Source: Planctomycetaceae bacterium
GTDB taxonomy: Bacteria > Planctomycetota > Planctomycetia > Pirellulales > Thermoguttaceae
Length of the DNA stretch: 5,028 nt
Assembly: GCA_031274385.1 (NCBI GenBank)
Contig: JAISQH010000067.1
Location: forward strand, 1 to 5,028
Direction of reading: 5' to 3'
Part shown: positions 1 to 5,016 of the stretch, piece by piece
Numbering within the stretch: the stretch's first letter is position 1
Layout of the letters: each line of letters opens with the position of its first letter
Made by a program: the position numbers and the translations under genes
The notes under the pieces: model-generated
What the model was told of the DNA's origin: nothing
What the model saw: the letters and a program-made list of their open reading frames with translations, nothing else
Databases searched by the model: none

Positions 1-57
1 TTCCTGAAGACGTGATTCAAGATATTTAACCCGATTAAGATGTTCGTTCAATGTCAT
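1..57 (-). CDS. 5' end of an unidentified gene (partial, runs off the left edge)
   Basis: An ATG at 57-55 opens a frame that stays open to base 1 and gives 19 residues, MTLNEHLNRVKYLESRLQE. An in-frame TAA lies a few codons upstream, so this is the first ATG of the frame. Leu/Val residues at 3, 7, 10 and 17 with charged residues between them suggest an amphipathic helix or the start of a coiled coil, but no family can be named. The main support is upstream. A TTGACA/TACTAT promoter with 17-bp spacing (64-92) ends 6 nt before the ATG, so the transcript would begin at or next to the start codon. There is no Shine-Dalgarno, which fits a leaderless mRNA. The gene lies 88 nt past the stop of the upstream sulfatase, on the same strand, and appears to have its own promoter. 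The remainder of the gene is outside the window. Confidence 0.5.
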   Translation of the reverse strand, partial: MTLNEHLNRVKYLESRLQE

Positions 58-63
58 AGAAAA

Positions 64-92
64 ATAGTAAGAAATTTAAACAGGAATGTCAA
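64..92 (-). promoter_or_regulatory. Sigma-70-type promoter of the left-edge gene, predicted leaderless
   Basis: On the minus strand, TTGACA (87-92) is a perfect -35 match. It is followed by a 17-nt spacer and TACTAT (64-69), which keeps the first, second, fifth and sixth bases of the -10 consensus. Six bases separate the -10 box from the ATG at 57, so the expected start point coincides with the A of the ATG. This is the best promoter match I found in the window. The leaderless reading is an inference from spacing. Confidence 0.6.
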
Positions 93-110
93 GAGCAACT
101 TTTTAAAATA

Positions 111-125
111 GACAGTTACGTTTTT
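111..125 (-). repeat. CGTAAC-type intergenic motif, copy A
   Basis: On the minus strand this reads AAAAACGTAACTGTC. It differs at one of 15 positions from the copy at 1904-1918 and shares CGTAACTGT with the copy at 2645-2653. It starts about 20 nt past the stop codon of the CTPCR sulfatase. The function is unknown. No terminator hairpin is visible here. Confidence 0.4.
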
Positions 126-145
126 AGAAACTCCCTATATACCAT

Positions 146-1846
146 CTATTTTCTTCGCGGCATGGTGGTATCCAATGTTTCTGTTCCGGAAAACGGCGGT
201 TTCTCAAAAGTTTGTCCGTCACCGGTAACACGCGGATCACCGGTTGATGTCAGAATATTCATGAGACGTTGGGCAAGCGTTTGACGCGTTTCGGCGTATT
301 CGGGTTTTTCCGCAACATTAACAAGGTAGTCGGGATCGTGACGCAAATCATAAAGTTCTTCGCCGGGGCGTTTTCCGAACGCAAAATCCCAATAAGATTT
401 CCATTGCGGATCATTTTCACGCAAAAGAATCCATGTCTTCGTCGGACTTGCGTCAAAATCAGGGAACGAATAACCTGTATCCGTACTTTTTCGTTTTATT
501 TCTTCGGAAGAATCTCCTGTTGTTTGATGATACGGATCGCCCATCGGAAAACGTTGCGGTTCGAAGTTACGGATGTACAAAAAGTCTTTTGTTCGGATGG
601 AGCGTTGCGGATACGGGGTGTTGCCGGCTCTGGCACTGTCGTAATGCCGCTCGCGACCTGTTACAACAAAATCACGCTCCGAATCAATTTGTCCGCTCTT
701 TTCCGAAAGGAGTAACGGCAAAAGACTACGACCCGTCATGCAATCCGGCGGCGTCAAACCCGCAATCTCAAGAAATGTCGGGGCAATATCCATCATGTTA
801 ACAAAATCATCAACGGTTCGGTTGCCTTTGATCTTGTCGCCCCAACGAACCAGCAACGAAACTTCCGTACCAAGATTGTACAAATTACATTTTCCGCGCG
901 GAAAACCGGGAATCCCATGATCGCCGCTCATCACAATCACGGTGTGATCGAGTTCGCCGATTTCTTCCAACTTTTTGAGAAAACGTTCCAAAACAGCGTC
1001 CAACGCCAACACTTCGCCAAGATAATCGCAAAAATCTTCACGCACTTCGGGAACATCCGGCAGGAATTTTGGTAACTTTCCTTTTAAGTTGTCGGGGTTC
1101 ATGTCCCAAAGAGCCTTGCCGGAACCTTTTTCCCAAGTCCGGTGCGTGTTGGTCGGACCGAAATAATAACAGAACGGTTTTGCGGCTTCTTCGGGCGTTT
1201 TGTTACCGTCAGCCAAAAACAACTCGAAGTTTTTCAAACATTCGTTATAAAGTTCTTCCTTTGCGCTTTCCCGATCTTTTCCTTTGGCAACTAATTCTGT
1301 AACAACATGGGAGAATCGGTTGAAACGGTTTCCCGCTTTGGCAAACCGAGTCCGATTACCGCCGAAGGGAGCGTCGGGATTCAGACCGGGTCCCCACGCT
1401 TTGTACGTAAATCCAATACGGTATCCTGATTGTTCCAGCAAGAGCGGAAAGGTCGGAATGGTTTCGTCCCAGAGTGCCGGACGAAGAATCGCGGCACGAC
1501 CGGTTCGGTAGAAATATTGTCCCGAAAAGAGAGAACTGCGGCACGGAGTACAGGACGGCGACGTAATGTGGGCATTGCGAAAACAAACTCCCTCACGACC
1601 AAGCCGGTCAATACTCGGCGTTTTAATCGTTTGATTAATCGTTTGATTAATTGTTTGGCTAATCGTTTGGCTCGGATCGTTTTGGGAATAAATATTCGCG
1701 TAACGACCCCAATCGTCAGCAAAGAAAAAGAAAATATTGGGACGTTTATTTTTTTCTGTTGCAGAAACCGTGCCGGTATTTTGACTGACAACGGAACCAA
1801 ACGAAAAAAGAATTGCCCAAAATAGTACAAATACAGATCGGATCAT
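146..1846 (-). CDS. Secreted type I (S1) sulfatase, CTPCR active site, SGSH/heparan N-sulfatase-like
   Basis: This 566-residue sulfatase would hydrolyse sulfate esters or N-sulfate groups on a polysaccharide outside the cytoplasm. Residues 1-22 form a signal peptide (MIRS, then a hydrophobic run ending SVVSQ). Metal ligands are D44/D45 in FFADDWG and D309/H310 in SGDHG. The formylglycine site is C99-T-P-C-R103, followed by SSLFSG. Other active-site residues are K149 (TYKAWGPG), H235 (GPTNTHR) and K319 (PRGK). The motifs and the ending LYDLRHDPDY...TGDPRV resemble the planctomycete sulfatases usually annotated as heparan N-sulfatase-like. The substrate is not proven. Residue 102 is Cys where most sulfatases have Ser, but the CxPxR core is intact. 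Residues 60-75 are a QTIN-type tandem insertion. The start is chosen because AGGAGA lies 8 nt upstream and the signal peptide follows directly. An in-frame ATG at 2047 would overlap the PTPS-like gene and bury the signal peptide. It may be co-transcribed with that gene, 79 nt upstream. Confidence 0.93.
   Translation of the reverse strand: MIRSVFVLFWAILFSFGSVVSQNTGTVSATEKNKRPNIFFFFADDWGRYANIYSQNDPSQTISQTINQTINQTIKTPSIDRLGREGVCFRNAHITSPSCTPCRSSLFSGQYFYRTGRAAILRPALWDETIPTFPLLLEQSGYRIGFTYKAWGPGLNPDAPFGGNRTRFAKAGNRFNRFSHVVTELVAKGKDRESAKEELYNECLKNFELFLADGNKTPEEAAKPFCYYFGPTNTHRTWEKGSGKALWDMNPDNLKGKLPKFLPDVPEVREDFCDYLGEVLALDAVLERFLKKLEEIGELDHTVIVMSGDHGIPGFPRGKCNLYNLGTEVSLLVRWGDKIKGNRTVDDFVNMMDIAPTFLEIAGLTPPDCMTGRSLLPLLLSEKSGQIDSERDFVVTGRERHYDSARAGNTPYPQRSIRTKDFLYIRNFEPQRFPMGDPYHQTTGDSSEEIKRKSTDTGYSFPDFDASPTKTWILLRENDPQWKSYWDFAFGKRPGEELYDLRHDPDYLVNVAEKPEYAETRQTLAQRLMNILTSTGDPRVTGDGQTFEKPPFSGTETLDTTMPRRK
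1625..1672 (-). repeat. Four tandem 12-bp units within the sulfatase gene
   Basis: On the plus strand, AATCGTTTGATT occurs twice (1625-1636, 1637-1648). Then come AATTGTTTGGCT (1649-1660) and AATCGTTTGGCT (1661-1672). The unit is a multiple of three, so copy-number change keeps the frame. It encodes the repetitive stretch at residues 60-75, which reads QTIS followed by QTIN, QTIN and QTIK. It lies between the first metal-binding motif (D44/D45) and the conserved TPSIDRLGREGV, a stretch likely to be a surface loop. Replication slippage is the likely origin. Confidence 0.9.
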
Positions 1847-1854
1847 GTTTTGAT

Positions 1855-1860
1855 TCTCCT
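1855..1860 (-). promoter_or_regulatory. Shine-Dalgarno of the CTPCR sulfatase
   Basis: AGGAGA on the minus strand lies 8 nt before the ATG at 1846. It is the only strong ribosome binding site in the window and fixes the start at 1846 rather than 2047. Confidence 0.85.
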
Positions 1861-1878
1861 GATAAAAGTTACGGTTTG

Positions 1879-1894
1879 TGGTGAAATGGTGAAA
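1879..1894. repeat. Tandem 8-bp direct repeat in the 79-bp gap
   Basis: TGGTGAAA is repeated exactly twice, at 1879-1886 and 1887-1894. The 13-bp string TTTGTGGTGAAAT that covers the first copy (1875-1887) recurs exactly at 2624-2636 in the next gap. This suggests a decayed member of the same intergenic repeat family. I see no convincing promoter in this gap. Confidence 0.5.
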
Positions 1895-1903
1895 AACAAA
1901 TGA

Positions 1904-1918
1904 GACTGTTACGTTTTT
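1904..1918 (-). repeat. CGTAAC-type intergenic motif, copy B
   Basis: On the minus strand this reads AAAAACGTAACAGTC, 14 of 15 bases identical to the copy at 111-125. It begins 7 nt past the stop of the PTPS-like gene. A shorter CCGTAACT also occurs in the same gap, at about 1867-1874. Confidence 0.4.
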
Positions 1919-1925
1919 TCGTTTC

Positions 1926-2417
1926 TTAACTCTGGAAGACTGCCCACATACCGGGCGATTCTTCAAGTTCGATTGTAATGGAGTATTGGCTTGATGGAAA
2001 TTCGAACGCCGAATCGTTTTCCAATGAAGTACGAAAAGCGGCGGCAATGTATTCTGCCAACGATTCGGTGGTGGTATTTTTGATTGGCAAGGTCAACGTA
2101 TCATCTTTCGGAAACGACCAACTCAGCGGCGGCATTGTTACTTTAATCTGATCGTCAACAGGTTTGATTTTAATGTACGGATGATCGCGCGGCAACAACA
2201 CCTTGTGCGATAAGGTTTCGCAAATTCGTTTCAACGCATCGTAAGCCACCACGAAATCGACAACATAAGCCCGTCGATTCATGGGACCGGTGACTTCCGC
2301 TTTGAGCCGGAAATTATGACCGTGAAGTGCTTCAACTTTTTCGGGATCACCAAACGTGATAAAATGCGACGCCGAAAAATAAAGCGAATCGTTTTCAAAT
2401 CGAATAGCGTGTTTCAT
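1926..2417 (-). CDS. 6-pyruvoyl-tetrahydropterin synthase/QueD-fold protein with altered catalytic triad
   Basis: This 163-residue cytoplasmic protein belongs to the T-fold PTPS/6-carboxytetrahydropterin synthase family. Zinc ligands are H18 (FSASHF), H32 and H34 (LHGHNF). Pterin-anchoring elements are visible as NTTTESLAEY (E118) and the C-terminal ELEESPG (E152/E153). Canonical enzymes use a Cys-Asp-His triad, with the Cys a few residues before HGH. Here that position is V28 (GDPEKVEALHGH) and Asp is replaced by S70, while H71 remains. C66 is the only cysteine in the protein. Queuosine or biopterin synthesis by the standard mechanism is therefore doubtful. It may be a divergent pterin or folate-type enzyme, or a non-catalytic binder. 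The start at 2417 is chosen because family members begin just before the FSA-HF strand. The upstream in-frame extension to 2501 runs through repeat DNA. There is no clear Shine-Dalgarno. It lies 79 nt upstream of the CTPCR sulfatase gene and could share its transcript. Confidence 0.85.
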   Translation of the reverse strand: MKHAIRFENDSLYFSASHFITFGDPEKVEALHGHNFRLKAEVTGPMNRRAYVVDFVVAYDALKRICETLSHKVLLPRDHPYIKIKPVDDQIKVTMPPLSWSFPKDDTLTLPIKNTTTESLAEYIAAAFRTSLENDSAFEFPSSQYSITIELEESPGMWAVFQS

Positions 2418-2470
2418 GGGAAAATCAATCAAATTGGAACAATAACCCTGTATCAATATTTTACTTTTTG

Positions 2471-2505
2471 TCACGAACCACGAAAAGCACGAAAAATTCA
2501 CGAAT
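2471..2505 (+). repeat. CACGAA-rich intergenic repeat, left arm of an inverted pair
   Basis: CACGAA occurs four times, beginning at 2472, 2479, 2488 and 2499, in a plus-strand stretch containing CCACGAAAAGCACGAA. An inverted near-copy lies at 2601-2632. The 12-mer GAACCACGAAAA (2475-2486) recurs exactly at 5017-5028. The spread over two gaps indicates a dispersed intergenic repeat family. The upstream extension of the PTPS-like frame would translate this DNA, which argues against that longer start. Confidence 0.7.
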
Positions 2506-2600
2506 AATTTTGAAACAATAATTAATTGAAATGATTGAAGTCATTGGAAACAATCTAATAATAAAACAAAATATTCATTTCCTTTTTTCAGTTCCAAAAA

Positions 2601-2632
2601 CTTTTCGTGTTCCCCTTCGTGCTTTTGTGGTG
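2601..2632 (-). repeat. CACGAA-rich intergenic repeat, right (inverted) arm
   Basis: Read on the minus strand, 2616-2630 is CCACAAAAGCACGAA. It matches 2478-2493 over 15 bases with a single one-base gap, and a further CACGAAAA follows. The two arms enclose about 95 bp of AT-rich DNA with no ORF. The pair could form a long hairpin or be the ends of a small non-coding element. No transposase or target-site duplication is visible. Confidence 0.6.
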
Positions 2633-2644
2633 AAATAAACATGA

Positions 2645-2653
2645 ACAGTTACG
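2645..2653 (-). repeat. CGTAAC-type intergenic motif, copy C
   Basis: CGTAACTGT on the minus strand begins 9 nt past the stop codon of the LamG sulfatase. It is the third copy in the position just after a stop. The bases next to it (TTTTTAT before, TCATGTTT after) resemble copies A and B only in A+T richness. Confidence 0.35.
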
Positions 2654-2662
2654 ATAAAAATT

Positions 2663-4723
2663 CTATTGCGGCGTCACTTCACCGGCGGACAATTGAACAG
2701 ACGAAATGAGACCGACAAAACCTGTTCCGTTTGTTTCTTTGTCGGAAGAAGAACCGATTCGCCATGCGAAATTGGGGTCTTTGGGTATGAGTGACGGTAA
2801 CTTCTTTTCACCGACTTTTCGTTTACCGAGATACAACGCCATTGTCCGGTTTGCCGTGAATAAAGCCGTTACTTTATTCCAGCCTTCCACTTTATTTTTC
2901 GTCGCAATTTTATACGATTCGCCGTCAACAACAGCCGTGAATATCAGCCGCCCGTCTTCAAGTCCGAGCGTGTATCCCTGAGAAGGACCGCCAAGACCAA
3001 TCAAGACGCCATCGGGTGATTCCGGTTTGAACACGATTTCTGTTGTCCAAGGAATTTTCGCCACATTTAATGCCGGCGATTTTTTTATATCAATAAAACT
3101 CTTGCCGTCAAAACGTCTTGCCGGTTGATTGTTTTCGCCTTGATCAAGAACGGTTCCATGCGAAATACCGTGATTTTCCTTGCCGGAAGAGTCGTTGATT
3201 TTTGTTCCGTTATCCGTCTTAAAATCGAAAATCAGACGAAATCCCGGATCGCTGATTTCAAGAACACGGTTTTCGTCAACAGGAAGTCCTGTGTCCCACC
3301 ATTCGGGACGATCAACATAATCAGGAATTTTGTAATCAATTTCCTTTTTCAGTCTGTCGTATTCCTGTTTCAAATTTTTACGAAGATCAGCGTAGGCGGG
3401 GTCATTGTACAAATTTTTAAGTTCGTAAGGATCATTTTGAAGATCAAATAACTCCGACCAATCTTCCTGAATTCCATTTTTGAGCGAATATCGAATCAAC
3501 TTGGCGTTGAGAGTTCGAACCGCTGTTACATCAACAACTTTTGAGTTACGTTGTTTTTCTGCGAAATATTCATAGAACCATCCTTTTCGCCAATTCGCCG
3601 GTTTTTTGCCTTCAATAAGCGGACGAAAACTACGACCTTGCATTTCTTTCGGAATCGCAACTCCGGCAAAATCAAGCAATGTCGGAGCAAGATCGATATT
3701 TAGAATCGGCTCATCAACCACAATTCCGTTACCTTTGGCAATCGCTTTCGGAAATCGTACAACAAACGGAATCCGCAGACTTTCTTCATACGCACTGCGT
3801 TTATCGCCAAGCCCGTGTTCGCCGAAGTAATAACCATTATCGCTGCAATAAATAACAACCGTGTTGTCCGCTTCATTGAGCCGGTCAAGTGTATCCAGTA
3901 ACCGACCAAGATTATCGTCACACGATTTAACGCAACGGAATTTGTCAAGACTAACCGGAACAAGTCCGTTTTCCGGCAACGGTTGTTTTCCGAACGGAAT
4001 TCCTTGTTTTTCGAGATAAATTGCTTGGACATTGAGATTCGGAACAACTCTTGCTTGTTCGCCTTCGTACAATTTTGCGTTACGTTCCGGCGGAGTGGCG
4101 GGTCCGTGCGGAGCCTTAAAACCAAGCACAACAGACCATGGCTTTCCGGTTCCTTTTTGTGTTTCGATAAATTTTATGGCATAATCTGTTGTTACATCAT
4201 CGACCCAGCCTTTTGTCGGCGTTTCGATTCCCTGTACAAGAAGCGGGCAATCAATAAATCTCCCTTGACCGACAAAACTGGCGTGATAATCGAAACCGGG
4301 TCGTTCTTTTTGACTATCCATGTGCCATTTTCCAAAATAAGCGGTTGTGTATCCGTTCTTTTGAAGGAGCGAGGCGTGTGTTACGGAATCGACCGGCAGC
4401 GGTCGCGAATTGGAAGCAACACCGTTACAATGATTATACCGTCCGGTTAAAAACGCCGCACGGCTCGGTGCGCAAAGCGAAGACGTAACAAAAGCGTTGC
4501 GAAAACGCACGCCGTTTTCAGCCAACCGATCCATATTCGGCGTCTGAAACCAAGGATACCGCCCCTTCTCGCCCTGTTCACGCTGAACAACTCCGAATTG
4601 ATCATAACTCTGATCGTCGGAATAAATGAACAGAAAGTTCGGACGACTCTCCGCCGATACAACTGTATTACAGACAACCGAAAGCGTCAATAATACAACG
4701 ATTAAAATAAATAATTGTTTCAT
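2663..4723 (-). CDS. Secreted type I (S1) sulfatase fused to a C-terminal LamG/ConA-like domain
   Basis: This 686-residue enzyme is predicted to remove sulfate esters from an extracellular glycan. Residues 1-24 are a signal peptide with likely cleavage after VVSA. C18 sits in SVVC, which lacks the small residue needed for a lipobox. Catalytic-domain motifs are D36/D37 (IYSDDQ), C84-A-P-S-R88 then AAFLTG (canonical formylglycine site), K132/H134 (FGKWH), H206 (APHGP), D295/N296 (CSDNG) and K308 (GDKRSAYEESLRIP). The sulfatase domain ends around residue 460 with ELFDLQNDPYELKNLY. The style resembles N-acetylglucosamine-6-sulfatase-like S1 subfamilies, but the substrate is not established. After a linker, residues about 495-680 form a LamG/concanavalin-like beta-sandwich (RLIFDF, DSSGKENHG, ARRFDG, WTTEIVFKP, GWNKVTALF, FVGLISSVQLS). 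This domain probably binds carbohydrate. Single-domain family members are nearer 480-520 residues. There is no Shine-Dalgarno; the leader is AT-rich. A promoter and an inverted repeat lie upstream. Confidence 0.94.
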   Translation of the reverse strand: MKQLFILIVVLLTLSVVCNTVVSAESRPNFLFIYSDDQSYDQFGVVQREQGEKGRYPWFQTPNMDRLAENGVRFRNAFVTSSLCAPSRAAFLTGRYNHCNGVASNSRPLPVDSVTHASLLQKNGYTTAYFGKWHMDSQKERPGFDYHASFVGQGRFIDCPLLVQGIETPTKGWVDDVTTDYAIKFIETQKGTGKPWSVVLGFKAPHGPATPPERNAKLYEGEQARVVPNLNVQAIYLEKQGIPFGKQPLPENGLVPVSLDKFRCVKSCDDNLGRLLDTLDRLNEADNTVVIYCSDNGYYFGEHGLGDKRSAYEESLRIPFVVRFPKAIAKGNGIVVDEPILNIDLAPTLLDFAGVAIPKEMQGRSFRPLIEGKKPANWRKGWFYEYFAEKQRNSKVVDVTAVRTLNAKLIRYSLKNGIQEDWSELFDLQNDPYELKNLYNDPAYADLRKNLKQEYDRLKKEIDYKIPDYVDRPEWWDTGLPVDENRVLEISDPGFRLIFDFKTDNGTKINDSSGKENHGISHGTVLDQGENNQPARRFDGKSFIDIKKSPALNVAKIPWTTEIVFKPESPDGVLIGLGGPSQGYTLGLEDGRLIFTAVVDGESYKIATKNKVEGWNKVTALFTANRTMALYLGKRKVGEKKLPSLIPKDPNFAWRIGSSSDKETNGTGFVGLISSVQLSAGEVTPQ

Positions 4724-4750
4724 TTTTTAATTTTCAAGTTTAAGTGTTTG

Positions 4751-4825
4751 ACTGAAGGATTTTTGTTGCGGAAAGCGTGGGAATTTGAAAAATCACTTTC
4801 TTGCCGTTATTGTAAATCCTTCAGT
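4751..4825. repeat. Perfect 12-bp inverted repeat in the LamG sulfatase leader
   Basis: ACTGAAGGATTT (4751-4762) and AAATCCTTCAGT (4814-4825) are exact reverse complements separated by 51 bp. The proximal arm ends 27 nt before the sulfatase ATG. The distal arm overlaps the expected transcription start of the candidate promoter. Inside the loop, AAAG and CTTT plus CGG and CCG can pair as a weaker nested stem with a bulge. It could be an operator pair for a dimeric regulator or a leader-RNA hairpin that affects translation. Which of these applies cannot be decided from sequence. Confidence 0.6.
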
Positions 4826-4829
4826 TTTG

Positions 4830-4859
4830 ATGATATTTGAAATAGTTACGGTATCTCAA
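4830..4859 (-). promoter_or_regulatory. Candidate promoter of the LamG sulfatase
   Basis: TTGAGA (4854-4859) and TATCAT (4830-4835) each match the sigma-70 boxes at five of six positions, with an 18-nt spacer. The predicted start falls near 4823, giving a leader of about 100 nt that contains both arms of the inverted repeat. In AT-rich DNA such a match could be chance. Confidence 0.4.
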
Positions 4860-4915
4860 CTGATTTTGCACATTAATCTTTATGGTAACTGCCTATTTTG
4901 TTTTTCAAAATTGCG

Positions 4916-4931
4916 CGCAAAGACGCAAAGA
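4916..4931. repeat. Tandem 8-bp direct repeat CGCAAAGA
   Basis: CGCAAAGA occurs twice back to back (4916-4923, 4924-4931). From memory, CGCAAAGACGCAAAG-like strings recur in intergenic DNA of several bacterial genomes. Here it lies upstream of the candidate promoter and has no visible function. Confidence 0.55.
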
Positions 4932-5016
4932 ATTTCAAGGTTAGTTTTAACTTGCACTGTTTTTGAGCGTGTTTATTTTTAATTTTATTCAAGGGATATT
5001 CTCAAAAATTCAACTT

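Noticed and set aside
269..1830. Several frames of 60-155 codons within the CTPCR sulfatase gene, on both strands
   Set aside because: They lie within a gene with complete catalytic motifs, lack family features of their own and are explained as frame shadows.
1847..2047. Longer in-frame start of the CTPCR sulfatase at 2047
   Set aside because: It would overlap the last 122 bp of the PTPS-like gene, put 67 unrelated residues before a clear signal peptide, and ignore the good AGGAGA site before 1846.
2418..2501. Longer in-frame start of the PTPS-like gene at 2501
   Set aside because: The extra 28 residues are translated from the CACGAA repeat region and resemble nothing in the family. Family members start close to the first zinc His.
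2530..2545. Small hairpin AATGA-TTGAAG-TCATT as a terminator
   Set aside because: The stem is only 5 bp, has a single G-C pair and is not followed by a T run in the expected position. This is common by chance in AT-rich DNA.
2706..4677. Plus- and minus-strand alternative frames inside the LamG sulfatase
   Set aside because: They are shadows of a complete, domain-supported gene. Their translations are Arg- or Ser-rich and have no recognisable motifs.
2701..4723. Lipoprotein attachment at Cys18 of the LamG sulfatase
   Set aside because: The sequence before the Cys is SVV, which lacks the Gly, Ala or Ser required at the last lipobox position. A standard cleavage after VVSA fits better.
4785..4982. 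Plus-strand 65-codon frame upstream of the LamG sulfatase
   Set aside because: No ribosome binding site or recognisable domain. It crosses the inverted repeat, the candidate promoter and the tandem 8-mer of an AT-rich intergenic region.
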